64,000 bases of DNA, taken from positions 2,046,001-2,110,000 of the forward strand of contig NZ_WUBI01000001.1 in NCBI RefSeq assembly GCF_009807035.1, read 5' to 3'. Made by a program: the position numbers and the translations under genes. Shown here in pieces: positions 53,252-62,188 of this stretch. The DNA comes from Paenibacillus dendrobii. GTDB lineage: Bacteria; Bacillota; Bacilli; Paenibacillales; Paenibacillaceae. Within the stretch, counting starts at the first letter, position 1; the number at the start of each line of letters is the position of its first letter. The notes beneath the pieces were generated by a model. It was not told the origin of the DNA. It saw nothing but the letters and a program-made list of their open reading frames with translations, and made no database searches.

Positions 53252-54613
53252 ATGAAACCAACGGTTACGCTGCAACAAAAATCAAAACAATTTCTGGTTA
53301 TATTACTGCCCATTCTTATTACGCAAATCGCTCTTTCCGCCATCACCTTCTTTGATACCAACATGTCGGGCAAAGCAAGTTCTACCGATCTGGCAGGCGT
53401 AGCCATCGGATCGAGTCTATGGATACCGCTCCAGACCGGTCTGAGCGGAATCCTGATGGGCATAACACCGATCGTATCCCATTTAATGGGCGGCGGACAT
53501 GCTAAAAAGGTAGCTTATCATGTCATGCAGGGGTTATGGCTTGCCCTTTTGCTTGCGGTCGCCATTTTAGCCATAGGAAGTCTTCTGCTTCCCACGATTC
53601 TTGGCTTTATGAATCTGGAAGACGATGTCCGGAATATCGCGTTTCGTTTTCTGAGCTACCTGTCGATTGGCATTATTCCGATGTTCGGATATACCGTTAT
53701 CCGAAGCTATATCGATGCGCTTGGCCAAACCCGCGTTTCGATGACCATCACATTGATATCTCTGCCGATCAACATCTTCTTGAACTACCTGCTCATCTTC
53801 GGTAACTGGGGATTCCCGCGACTTGGAGGCGCAGGGGCCGGCATCGCATCCGCTATTACGTATTGGTGCGTGTTCATCATTGCGGTCCTTTTCGTTACCC
53901 GGCTTCAGCCCTTCGCTTCATTCGGCATCTTCCGCACTTTCCATGGAGTATCCCTGAAAGCATGGAAGGAGCTTCTGAAAATCGGCGTGCCGATCGGGTT
54001 TTCCATTTTCTTCGAGACTGCGGTTTTCGCAGCCGTTACTCTTCTCATGAGCCGCTTCGACACACTGACGATCGCAGCCCATCAGGCAGCCATGAACTTC
54101 GCTACAACGCTGTATATGATACCGCTTAGCATCAGCATGGCGCTCACGATCCTCGTCGGCTTTGAAAAGGGCTCCGACAGGCTCAAGGATGCGCGCCAGT
54201 ACAGCATCCTAGGCATTCTATCGGCGGTAGCCCTCTCGCTCGTGACGGCCGTTGTGCTGCTCGTGGCAGGCAAATATGTTGCAGGGCTTTATTCCGATGA
54301 AAGCAATGTCATCGCGTTGACGCAGCATTTCCTGATATACGCTATATTCTTTCAGATTTCCGATGCCATCGCGACTCCGGTTCAAGGGGCCCTGCGGGGC
54401 TATAAGGATGTCAATCCTGCGTTTATCATTACATTCATCTCGTATTGGGTCATCGGTCTGCCGGTTGGATACGTCCTTGCCACCTTCACGCAGCTTGGCG
54501 CTTACGGATTCTGGATCGGACTCATCACCGGACTCGCCGTTGGCGCCACCCTTCTACTGGGACGTCTGGTTAAAGTTCAGCGCGCCAACCAGCGGATTTC
54601 TCCATCCGCATAA
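53252..54613 (+). CDS. MATE-family efflux transporter
   Basis: 453 residues and twelve transmembrane helices. NorM-type motifs: ALSAITFFDTNMSGKASSTD near the start, GLSGILMGITPIVSHLMGGG, VGFEKGSDRLKDARQY in the second half. Exports cationic drugs or metabolites in exchange for Na+ or H+. The start ATG has only a weak site (AAAACTGTGAGG). Monocistronic. Confidence 0.93.
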   Translation: MKPTVTLQQKSKQFLVILLPILITQIALSAITFFDTNMSGKASSTDLAGVAIGSSLWIPLQTGLSGILMGITPIVSHLMGGGHAKKVAYHVMQGLWLALLLAVAILAIGSLLLPTILGFMNLEDDVRNIAFRFLSYLSIGIIPMFGYTVIRSYIDALGQTRVSMTITLISLPINIFLNYLLIFGNWGFPRLGGAGAGIASAITYWCVFIIAVLFVTRLQPFASFGIFRTFHGVSLKAWKELLKIGVPIGFSIFFETAVFAAVTLLMSRFDTLTIAAHQAAMNFATTLYMIPLSISMALTILVGFEKGSDRLKDARQYSILGILSAVALSLVTAVVLLVAGKYVAGLYSDESNVIALTQHFLIYAIFFQISDAIATPVQGALRGYKDVNPAFIITFISYWVIGLPVGYVLATFTQLGAYGFWIGLITGLAVGATLLLGRLVKVQRANQRISPSA

Positions 54614-54654
54614 TGTAGCGTCTATAGGTTCATACTTTGTTGTATCTTTATGCC

Positions 54655-54692
54655 AAAAAGCCTTGCAGAGAATGATCTCTGCAAGGCTTTTT
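54655..54692. terminator. Bidirectional terminator
   Basis: AAAAAGCCTTGCAGAGA (54655-54671) pairs perfectly with 54676-54692 around loop atga. Shared by the MATE gene and pfkA. Confidence 0.92.
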
Positions 54693-54714
54693 CTTTAGCA
54701 TATACAGCTCCGGA

Positions 54715-55683
54715 TTACTGAGACAGCCGGGAAGCCAACTCATAGATTTCCATGTTGAAATCCTTCTTGCTGTTAACCACCTTGTCGATATCTGTAAGCA
54801 CGAGCTCTCCCTTGATAATACCGCAGGCTTTATCGGATTCTCCCTCAATAAGCTTCCGTACCGCAAAATCACCAAGACGGCTTGCGAGATTCCGGTCGGC
54901 AGGAGTTGGCGTACCTCCGCGCTGAATGTGTCCGAGCACCGTTACGCGAGGCTCAAGCGTTGGGCAGCGGTCCGTGAGCGCTTTGGCTACGTCTTCCCCG
55001 CTTCCTACGCCTTCAGCGACAATAACGATACTATGACGTTTACCCAGGGCAAAGTTCTGCTTCATCCGCTCGGTAATTTCGTCCATGTCATGTGGAACCT
55101 CAGGTACGAGAATCGTCTCCGCTCCGGAAGCCAGTCCCGCATGCAGGGCGATATCGCCGCAATGTCTGCCCATAACCTCAACGATCGAGGAACGTTCGTG
55201 GGAGGACATCGTATCGCGTAGCTTGTTAACCGCATCCACGACGATGCTTACAGCGGTATCGAAGCCGATGGTGAAATCCGTATATGAAATATCATTATCA
55301 ATGGTGCCCGGCAGTGCCATCGTTTTGATGCCAAGCTTGCTCAGCTTGTTGGCACCATGGTAAGATCCGTCGCCGCCGATCACAACCAGCCCGTCAATCC
55401 CGTGCTTGCGCAAAATTTCAGCACCTTTTTGCTGTCCTTCTGCGGTCATGAATTCCTTGCAGCGTGCAGATTGCAAAATCGTGCCTCCGCGCTGGATGAT
55501 ATCTCCTACGCTTCGAAGATCCATGGAAAAAATATCATCATTCAACAGTCCCTGGTAACCGCGCTGAATGCCGTACACTTCAAGTCCGTGATAAAGTCCG
55601 CTGCGAACCACCGCGCGAACTGCCGCGTTCATCCCTTGGGAGTCCCCGCCGCTGGTTAGTACTGCAATCTTTTTCACTGTCAT
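54715..55683 (-). CDS. pfkA: ATP-dependent 6-phosphofructokinase
   Basis: Phosphorylates fructose 6-phosphate in glycolysis. About 322 residues from ATG 55683 after GAGGAGGAA; an upstream open extension to 55710 includes that site. ATP site IAVLTSGGDSQGMNAAVRAV (the usual GGDAPGMN has Q here in place of P), GDIIQRGGTILQSAR, VVIGGDGSYHGANKL, catalytic PGTIDNDI, and IVEVMGRHCGDIALHAGLA, EPRVTVLGHIQRGGTPTPAD. It follows the terpene-cyclase gene by 19 bases and is not next to accA or pyk, as pfkA usually is. Confidence 0.93.
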   Translation of the reverse strand: MTVKKIAVLTSGGDSQGMNAAVRAVVRSGLYHGLEVYGIQRGYQGLLNDDIFSMDLRSVGDIIQRGGTILQSARCKEFMTAEGQQKGAEILRKHGIDGLVVIGGDGSYHGANKLSKLGIKTMALPGTIDNDISYTDFTIGFDTAVSIVVDAVNKLRDTMSSHERSSIVEVMGRHCGDIALHAGLASGAETILVPEVPHDMDEITERMKQNFALGKRHSIVIVAEGVGSGEDVAKALTDRCPTLEPRVTVLGHIQRGGTPTPADRNLASRLGDFAVRKLIEGESDKACGIIKGELVLTDIDKVVNSKKDFNMEIYELASRLSQ

Positions 55684-55702
55684 GAAAAATTCCTCCTCGT
55701 AA

Positions 55703-56788
55703 TCACTCATACAAATGTTTGCGGATCCAGCGGCTGTTAACGAAAAAGAAAAGCCGAGTCAGCGGACTTCCCTTCATCAAGCGTCTGGATACGGAGCGAA
55801 CTTCCTGCTGCTCGCTGACTTTCGGATCGGACAAATAGATTGCCAGTAGTCCCTCAATGATCATCCGGTGAAACGGCGGCACAGGTATGGATAGTACATC
55901 CTTGCGCGCCGATTCCACAATCAAGGCAATCCGGTCCAGCATACTATCGGGAGAATCATAATAATTGCAAAAATTAAGATCTCCGCCAAGCCGATCCTCT
56001 TCCTGATCAATCAGGTAATCCAGCATAATGTGCAGACAGCAAACATGTGGAAAGTATGACGCATGAATGGAGGCCGCAGCCGTATCGTTCAAGTGCTTGT
56101 CGCTCGCGGCAAGAAACAGCATAAATACGCCCAGTGTCGAGCCCGTAGCTGCAGCAAATTCATTCCACTGGAGATGAGGTGTCCGTTCACGGTGAAGCTC
56201 CCACCAATCCAGCAGCGCCTGTTCTCTTAGTTCGGGCTTGATATGCTTGTAGACCTGCAGGTCGGTATACAGCCCCGCCAAATCCCGGATGTAAGGCATG
56301 GCAGCTGAGTAGCCGGGGAGCTGTCGGATGCAGCTCTGGCATGTCGTTACCAGGCTGCGCAGATATCCCCCGTCATTTTGCTCCTGACGCAGCGCGTAAT
56401 AATTTACCGTCTCCGCCTCCGGATCGGTGGCATCGAGCATGGATTGATGAAGAAGCCTGAAATCAGCCGGATCCATGGAAGTACTGCGGTCGCATAAATT
56501 ATCCAGATAATCGCTGATCGTCTGATAAGCGACAATCAGCTTGGTCAGAACCAATCTGTCCGGCAACGGGACGGCAGCATATATGCCTCCGCCCTCGCAA
56601 TGAAACTGCTTGGTCTCAATGCTGGCAAGGGCCTGCTTGCGAAGCTCGGGATCCGGAATTTGGTCGGCAGCCACGCGCCATCCGTTCAATTCCTTCCTCA
56701 CTTCTGGCAAAACATGCTTATACACTCGTCCCATTAAGCTTATAGGGTTTCGTGGAACTTGATATTGACTTTGCCCATTTTCATTCAA
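55703..56788 (-). CDS. ytpB: Tetraprenyl-beta-curcumene synthase-like protein YtpB (DUF2600)
   Basis: About 361 residues from TTG 56788, seven bases after GGAGG (56800-56796). Cyclises a C35 isoprenoid in Bacillus. All-helical class I-like terpene synthase with Asp-rich motifs DYLDNLCD (about residues 94-101) and DYLIDQEEDR (about 260), the metal-diphosphate binding sites. Length fits the family (about 360). No heptaprenyl diphosphate synthase or squalene-hopene-type gene adjoins. Downstream pfkA follows after 19 bases and is probably cotranscribed. Confidence 0.88.
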   Translation of the reverse strand: MNENGQSQYQVPRNPISLMGRVYKHVLPEVRKELNGWRVAADQIPDPELRKQALASIETKQFHCEGGGIYAAVPLPDRLVLTKLIVAYQTISDYLDNLCDRSTSMDPADFRLLHQSMLDATDPEAETVNYYALRQEQNDGGYLRSLVTTCQSCIRQLPGYSAAMPYIRDLAGLYTDLQVYKHIKPELREQALLDWWELHRERTPHLQWNEFAAATGSTLGVFMLFLAASDKHLNDTAAASIHASYFPHVCCLHIMLDYLIDQEEDRLGGDLNFCNYYDSPDSMLDRIALIVESARKDVLSIPVPPFHRMIIEGLLAIYLSDPKVSEQQEVRSVSRRLMKGSPLTRLFFFVNSRWIRKHLYE

Positions 56789-57040
56789 GACGGTGCCTCC
56801 ACATTGTTGTCTACTTGTATCTATCCTAATGTTCTTTATTATAATATGGACCTGAAAATAGCACAAATAAACTAGATCACGTCATGGGTCGTCAAAGCTT
56901 GAAATACAATATAAAGAAAAGGCTTCCATTCGCTTGACCACTGCATGTAAGCGTTCTATCAAATAATAAAGGAATCTTTTCCTTACTTCTCGAAATATAT
57001 TTAAAATTCGACAGATTCCCGTTCCTAGGAGGTTCAACGT

Positions 57041-57685
57041 ATGTTAAAACGGTTGCTGCCCGCCGCTATCCTGATCATGGGACTGCTGTATATTTTCCTG
57101 CTTCACAGCCTTTTGTTCAAACTGATCCCCATGGGTTTGATCCTGATTTACGCTTATTTGCGGGTACCTGCGGCCAAAAAAAGATATGCTCTGCTAACAT
57201 TATCGGGCCTTTTCTTTTGTATGCTGGGTGACGGACTTTTGCACTGGTTCCTCATCGGCTTGTCCGCGTTTCTCATCGGGCATCTTTTTTACCTGTCTGC
57301 CTTTGCCGCCCGCTGGAGGTTCTCGCGCATTCGCTTCCTATCCATCGTACCGATTACCGTTTTTGCGGGGTTTATGGGATGGAGACTGCTTCAAGGTCTG
57401 CAAAACGGCGGCAATGAAGGAATGGCTTTTCCCGTCATCCTATACCTGATTGTCATTTCATTGATGGGATTCTTCGCAATCATGTCGGGCAGCCTGCCGG
57501 CTATTTGCGGTGCACTTTTGTTCATTGCCTCCGACTCGATCCTTTCGTGGAACATGTTCATCTCAGGTATCGAATACTCCGGGGTTTGGATCATGACCAC
57601 CTATTATGCCGCCCAGTTTCTAATCGCAAGTAGCATCGGATATCAGAGCGCGCTGCTGCCAGGTGTGAAAAGCGGCAATAGCTGA
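57041..57685 (+). CDS. Lysoplasmalogenase/YhhN family membrane protein
   Basis: 214 residues; AGGAGG before ATG 57041. Seven to eight transmembrane helices with the YhhN/TMEM86 pattern: GLFFCMLGDGLLHW (conserved GD), FLIGHLFYLSAFA (conserved GH), and the late ALLFIASDSILSWN (conserved SD). Animal homologues cleave the vinyl-ether bond of lysoplasmalogens; the bacterial substrate is not established. Confidence 0.88.
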   Translation: MLKRLLPAAILIMGLLYIFLLHSLLFKLIPMGLILIYAYLRVPAAKKRYALLTLSGLFFCMLGDGLLHWFLIGLSAFLIGHLFYLSAFAARWRFSRIRFLSIVPITVFAGFMGWRLLQGLQNGGNEGMAFPVILYLIVISLMGFFAIMSGSLPAICGALLFIASDSILSWNMFISGIEYSGVWIMTTYYAAQFLIASSIGYQSALLPGVKSGNS

Positions 57686-57725
57686 GGAATACAAGCTTAA
57701 GTTCCACTCCTCAGAATACATACAA

Positions 57726-57760
57726 AAAAGCACAGTTCCCTTGACGAGAACTGTGCTTTT
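57726..57760. terminator. Bidirectional terminator
   Basis: AAAAGCACAGTTC pairs with GAACTGTGCTTTT around ccttgacga. It separates the membrane-protein gene and the convergent cold-shock gene. Confidence 0.85.
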
Positions 57761-57811
57761 ATAGGCTTTTATTTAACCAAAGCTATAAGAAATCCGTTAT
57801 CGGAGTCGATC

Positions 57812-58009
57812 TTATAATTTAGTTACGTTTGCAGCTTGAGGGCCACGGTTGCCTTCAGTGATTTCGAATTCAACTTCTTGACCTTCGTCCAAAGTTTTGA
57901 AGCCGTCTCCTTGGATTGCGGAGAAATGTACGAATACGTCCTCGCCGCCTTCAACTTGAATAAAGCCATAGCCTTTTTCTGCGTTAAACCATTTAACTGT
58001 ACCTTTCAA
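57812..58009 (-). CDS. Cold-shock protein (CspA/CspB family)
   Basis: 65 residues from TTG 58009, eight bases after GGAGG. Single OB-fold with RNP1 KGYGFIQV and RNP2 VFVHFSAI, the single-stranded nucleic-acid binding faces, and the start [14 protein letters not shown] chaperone. The same GGAGG-TTG spacing style occurs at nrdJ. The 160 bases upstream are AT-rich; by family habit they hold a long cold-responsive leader, not visible as a defined structure. Confidence 0.95.
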   Translation of the reverse strand: MKGTVKWFNAEKGYGFIQVEGGEDVFVHFSAIQGDGFKTLDEGQEVEFEITEGNRGPQAANVTKL

Positions 58010-58173
58010 ATGAACAACCTCCTAAAAATACCGCCATATGTGGCGAATAAGTACATTATACTGCATGCAACTTGACAATGCAATCGCTCTTTTGACGAAA
58101 ATCCATCATTTCATTTGCTTTTGGAGCTTCCTCTGCGGTATCATTTTACCAAAAGAGCAAACGGAGAATGCAT

Positions 58174-58407
58174 ATGATCAAAAAACATGAAATATACAAA
58201 AAAGACAAATGGAACATGATGACCGTCGAGGTTCAGGGACGGTATATCGTCCTTCGGGAAATCTCGGATCAATGGGGTGAGGAAACCCATACTTTCATGA
58301 GCCGCCCGGCTCTCATGCAGTGGGCCGATACCCGCTTTCCCAAGGAAGAGTACGAAGATAATATGGATGAATGGCGCCGAGTCATGGCCGCCTTTAAAGG
58401 AGTCTAG
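58174..58407 (+). CDS. Conserved hypothetical protein
   Basis: 77 residues starting at ATG 58174, seven bases after GGAG; an ATG six bases earlier is too close to that site. Small soluble protein: KKHEIYKKDKWNMMTVEVQG, RYIVLREISDQWGEETHTFM, ending DEWRRVMAAFKGV. Family not recognised by name; conserved in appearance. Followed closely by a small membrane protein gene. Confidence 0.65.
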   Translation: MIKKHEIYKKDKWNMMTVEVQGRYIVLREISDQWGEETHTFMSRPALMQWADTRFPKEEYEDNMDEWRRVMAAFKGV

Positions 58408-58416
58408 TCCTTCAAA

Positions 58417-58602
58417 ATGGAATATAATAGCACTCTTATCTTCATTATTTCCGCCTTCTGTCTTGGTGCCGTTCTCATCATGATGAGAAACTCGGTTCCG
58501 CAGAAGCTGAAACGGGGTCTGGCGAGCATTGCCGCCGTCATGATCCTGTTTGCCTTTTTTCTTATTGTATACAGTCTCTTCACCATGGGTTCCAGCCCTT
58601 GA
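58417..58602 (+). CDS. Small two-helix membrane protein
   Basis: 61 residues, two hydrophobic helices (LIFIISAFCLGAVLIMM and SIAAVMILFAFFLIVYSLFTM) with a short basic loop between (RNSVPQKLKRG). The start ATG 58417 has GGAG only 14 bases away, so translation may depend on the preceding gene, which ends nine bases upstream. Family not recognised. Confidence 0.55.
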   Translation: MEYNSTLIFIISAFCLGAVLIMMRNSVPQKLKRGLASIAAVMILFAFFLIVYSLFTMGSSP

Positions 58603-58809
58603 AGGAAAAAATAAATATTTTTGAGGGGAAAAGTTCATACTAAGGAGCATATTTCCTGTAAAGGAGGCTCCCTGCTTGTGGACTTCAACAAGACGTTTAG
58701 GCTTGCCATCGCATTCACGTTCACTGTGGGTGCGGTTCCCCTCTTTCCTCCTGCGGTTTCGTCAAGTGGAACCCATAACATTTCATCCCAACATTTAAGG
58801 AGGATTCCC

Positions 58810-60600
58810 ATGGAACAATTATTGAAGCGCTCTGAAGTAGCTGAAGAGAACAAATGGAATGTTGAAGACTTGGTCGGCGGTCAGAAAGCCTGGGACCAAA
58901 CTTATGCCGAGCTTCAACAGGAAGTGAAGAAAATGGCTGAATTCGAAGGCAAGCTGGATAACGCCAAATCCGTGAAAGAATGCTTTGCACTGGAAGACGA
59001 CATTTCCCTTAAAACCGAACGTCTTTATGTTTACGCTCACTTGCATCATGACGAAGATACAGCAAATCCTACATACCAAGCTCTTTCCCAAAAAGCGAAA
59101 AAAATGAGCGTGCAGATCGGCGAGGCTCTTTCTTTTGTAACTCCGGAAATCCTTTCGCTGCCTGATGACAAACTGGATGCGTTCATTGCAGATCCGGAAC
59201 TTGCCGCCTATAAGTTCACTCTCACCGAAATGAAGCGTGAAAAAGCGCATATTCTTACCAAAAACGAAGAGGCTCTGCTTGCGCAAGTCGGCAACCTTTC
59301 CCAGGCGCCGCAAACGATTTTCGGCATGCTGAACAATGCGGATATCAAATTTCCGAAGATCAAGAACGAAGAAGGCAAGGAAGTCGAGCTGACCCACGGC
59401 AACTACATCCAGTTCCTGGAGAGTTCGAACCGCGAAGTGCGCGAGCGTGCTTTTAAAGCGGTATATGCCACCTATGCCAAGCAAAAGAACACGATTGCCG
59501 CAACGCTGAACGCGAACGTCAACAAAAACATGTTCTATTCGAACGTGCGCAAATATCCTTCCGTACTGGAAATGTCCCTCTACGGCGACAACATCCCGAA
59601 AGAAGTGTACTCCAATCTGATCGACACCATCCATGAAAGCCTGCCGCTCCTCCACAGATACATGAATCTGCGGAAAAAGCTGCTCGGCGTCGATGAGCTT
59701 CATATGTACGATCTGTTTGCTCCCCTTGTGGATGAGTACAAAATGGACATTACGTATGACGAGGCTAAAAAAACCGTGTCCGAAGGACTTAAGCCGCTTG
59801 GCCAGGATTATCTGAAGTCCCTGCAGGAAGGCTACGACAATAAATGGATCGACGTGTACGAGAATGAAAATAAACGTACCGGCGCGTACAGCTGGGGAGC
59901 CTACGGCACGCATCCGTTCGTACTGCTGAACCACAAGGACAACCTGAACAGCATGTTCACGCTCGCGCATGAAATGGGCCATGCCTTGCATTCCTACTAC
60001 TCGGACAATACGCTTCCATACCGTGACGCACAATACACCATTTTCCTGGCTGAAGTAGCTTCCACAACCAATGAAGCCTTGCTCATGGATTACCTTCTGA
60101 AAAAATCGACGGATCCGAAGGAAAAAATGTACCTGCTGACGTATTATGCAGATCAGTTCCGCACCACCGTATTCCGTCAAACAATGTTTGCGGAATTCGA
60201 AAAGCTCATCCATGAGCGCGCCGAACAAGGCGAGGCTTTGACGCCTCAGGCTCTGTCGGAAATCTATTATGATTTGAACGTGAAATATCATGGAAAAGGA
60301 ATGGCCGTCGATAAAGATATCGAAATGGAATGGGCCCGTATCCCTCACTTCTACAACAGCTTTTATGTGTATAAGTACGCAACGGGATTCTCTGCGGCTA
60401 CCAGCTTCTCCAAGCAGATACTTGAAGAAGGCCAGCCTGCCGTTGACCGTTATCTCGGCTTCCTGAAGAGCGGCGGCAGCGACTACTCCATCAACATCCT
60501 GAAAAAAGCCGGCGTTGACATGTCTTCGCCGCAGCCGATTCGCGAAGCGATGAGCGTCTTTGAAAATGTCATCGAACAATTGGAGCAATTGACGAAATAA
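58810..60600 (+). CDS. pepF: Oligoendopeptidase F
   Basis: 596 residues from ATG 58810, after AAGGAGG with about eight bases spacing. M3-family zinc peptidase: the PepF N-terminal helical domain starts RSEVAEENKWNVEDLVGG, and the catalytic site is TLAHEMGHALHSYYSDN (HExxH about residues 384-388) with the third ligand Glu in FLAEVASTTNEALLM. Degrades short peptides in the cytoplasm. The frame also stays open upstream from GTG 58678, which has its own AAAGGAGG and would add a signal-peptide-like extension of 44 residues. Confidence 0.93.
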   Translation: MEQLLKRSEVAEENKWNVEDLVGGQKAWDQTYAELQQEVKKMAEFEGKLDNAKSVKECFALEDDISLKTERLYVYAHLHHDEDTANPTYQALSQKAKKMSVQIGEALSFVTPEILSLPDDKLDAFIADPELAAYKFTLTEMKREKAHILTKNEEALLAQVGNLSQAPQTIFGMLNNADIKFPKIKNEEGKEVELTHGNYIQFLESSNREVRERAFKAVYATYAKQKNTIAATLNANVNKNMFYSNVRKYPSVLEMSLYGDNIPKEVYSNLIDTIHESLPLLHRYMNLRKKLLGVDELHMYDLFAPLVDEYKMDITYDEAKKTVSEGLKPLGQDYLKSLQEGYDNKWIDVYENENKRTGAYSWGAYGTHPFVLLNHKDNLNSMFTLAHEMGHALHSYYSDNTLPYRDAQYTIFLAEVASTTNEALLMDYLLKKSTDPKEKMYLLTYYADQFRTTVFRQTMFAEFEKLIHERAEQGEALTPQALSEIYYDLNVKYHGKGMAVDKDIEMEWARIPHFYNSFYVYKYATGFSAATSFSKQILEEGQPAVDRYLGFLKSGGSDYSINILKKAGVDMSSPQPIREAMSVFENVIEQLEQLTK

Positions 60601-60616
60601 TGCAGTTTAGAGGTAT

Positions 60617-60649
60617 AAAATCCCTTGTCCGCTGTGGTCAAGGGATTTT
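60617..60649 (+). terminator. Terminator of pepF
   Basis: AAAATCCCTTG (60617-60627) pairs with CAAGGGATTTT (60639-60649). Confidence 0.8.
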
Positions 60650-60676
60650 ATACTGTCTATTAGAGGAGGTGTCCGT

Positions 60677-61003
60677 ATGAAAATCCAGTGGTCACTTATT
60701 GCCGGACTGGTATTTGCGCTGTTAACCGCTATTTTTGCAGTCATCAACGTGGACCCTGTGCGGGTTAATTTTATGTTCAGTGAAGTCAATATCCCGCTGA
60801 TCCTGCTAATTGTCGGCTGTACGCTTATCGGCGGAATTATCGTTGGGTCTTACGGTATCTTCAGACAGTATAAGCTGCAGAAGGAAATCAAGCTTCTGTC
60901 CGCCCAGCTCACGCACATTCAGAACGAAACCGGCTACACGGCTCCGCTCCCGGAAGATGAAGGCACGAGTACTTCCAAGGAAAATGATCAGCTTCCAACC
61001 TAA
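60677..61003 (+). CDS. LapA family (DUF1049) membrane protein
   Basis: 108 residues; GGAGG before ATG 60677. Two transmembrane helices (LIAGLVFALLTAIFAVINV, with the family VDPVRVNFMFSEVNIPLILL, and IVGCTLIGGIIVGSYGIF) and a cytoplasmic coiled tail (LQKEIKLLSAQLTHIQN). In Gram-negatives LapA relatives act in lipopolysaccharide assembly; the role in Gram-positives is unknown. An aminopeptidase gene follows by 33 bases. Confidence 0.88.
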   Translation: MKIQWSLIAGLVFALLTAIFAVINVDPVRVNFMFSEVNIPLILLIVGCTLIGGIIVGSYGIFRQYKLQKEIKLLSAQLTHIQNETGYTAPLPEDEGTSTSKENDQLPT

Positions 61004-61036
61004 TTCGAACGAATGACATAAAAGGAGGACATCACC

Positions 61037-62074
61037 ATGTCGATACAACCAAACGAAGAATACATATTAACCTTTTTGAAAAAACTTCTTGATACCCCAA
61101 GCCCAAGCGGTTTTACGGCTCAAGCGATGAAGCTCGTCGAACAAGAGGCCTCTTCCCTTGGCGTCACGTTGTCCTGGAACCAAAAAGGAGGCGCCATCCT
61201 CGAAGTTGAAGGCGAAGACACCTCCCGTACCCTTGGCCTCAGCGCGCATGTGGATACGCTGGGAGCCATGGTTCGCGCGGTGAGATCCGATGGGACGCTG
61301 CGGCTTACATCCGTTGGCGGATTCATGATGAACAGCATCGAAAATGAATATTGCGTCATTCATACCCGCAGCGGCAAAACGTATACAGGTACCATCCTGA
61401 GCACCCATCCTTCCGTGCATGTGTACAGCGATGCGCGTGATTTCAAACGGTCAGAGGATCATATGGAAGTCCGCATCGACGAGCTTGTGGACTCCAAGGA
61501 TGACGTGCTGAAGCTGGGTATTTCCGTCGGGGACTTCGTTTCGTTTGATTCCCGTGCGGTGATTACGGAGAGCGGCTTTGTGAAGTCCCGTCATATCGAT
61601 GACAAAGCCAGCGTTTCCGCGCTCTTCGGCCTGCTTGAATCGATGAAGCGCGAAGGCTGGAAACCCAAATACAACCTGAAGTTCCTCATCTCCAACTATG
61701 AGGAAGTGGGTCATGGTGCTGCCTACATTCCTTCCGACATCGATGAAATGATTGCTGTCGATATGGGCTGTATCGGCGATGATCTCAGCTGCAAGGAGAC
61801 CGACGTGTCCATCTGTGCCAAGGACTCCTCCGGTCCTTATGATTATGACATGACCAGCAAATTGATTGAGCTTGCGCAAGCAGAAGGCATTCCATACGCG
61901 GTGGATATTTATCCTCACTACGGTTCCGACGCTTCCGCTGCCTTATCCGCCGGAAACAATATCCGTGCTGCTCTGATCGGTCCCGGCGTTCATGCATCCC
62001 ATGCCATGGAACGCACCCATAAGCAGGCGATTTTCAATACGACCAAACTGCTCGCTGCTTATGTAAAAGCTTAA
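61037..62074 (+). CDS. M42-family glutamyl/leucyl-type aminopeptidase
   Basis: 345 residues; AAAGGAGG before ATG 61037. M42 zinc ligands in order: LSAHVDTLGAMVRA (His, Asp), HIDDKASVSALFGLLESM (bridging Asp), SNYEEVGHGAAYIPSDIDEM (catalytic Glu pair and ligand), AVDMGCIGDDL, and IGPGVHASHAMERTH (last His). Removes N-terminal residues from peptides in the cytoplasm, often as a dodecamer. Likely cotranscribed with the LapA-like gene. Confidence 0.92.
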   Translation: MSIQPNEEYILTFLKKLLDTPSPSGFTAQAMKLVEQEASSLGVTLSWNQKGGAILEVEGEDTSRTLGLSAHVDTLGAMVRAVRSDGTLRLTSVGGFMMNSIENEYCVIHTRSGKTYTGTILSTHPSVHVYSDARDFKRSEDHMEVRIDELVDSKDDVLKLGISVGDFVSFDSRAVITESGFVKSRHIDDKASVSALFGLLESMKREGWKPKYNLKFLISNYEEVGHGAAYIPSDIDEMIAVDMGCIGDDLSCKETDVSICAKDSSGPYDYDMTSKLIELAQAEGIPYAVDIYPHYGSDASAALSAGNNIRAALIGPGVHASHAMERTHKQAIFNTTKLLAAYVKA

Positions 62075-62096
62075 TGGTTTGACCTAGATCGATAAC

Positions 62097-62139
62097 AAAA
62101 CGGCTATCCTTGGTCCATGAGACTAAGGATAGCCGTTTT
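62097..62139. terminator. Bidirectional terminator
   Basis: AAAACGGCTATCCT pairs with AGGATAGCCGTTTT and is followed by T residues. Shared by the M42 gene and the convergent M56 gene. Confidence 0.88.
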
Positions 62140-62188
62140 TTCGAGCAGAAGACGTCTTCTATGAGTAACTCTGTAAATCTTGCTTATA

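Noticed and set aside
58819..60588. 589-codon open frame antisense to pepF
   Set aside because: It lies opposite an obvious peptidase gene, has no ribosome binding site, and its composition follows from the codon bias of the real gene.
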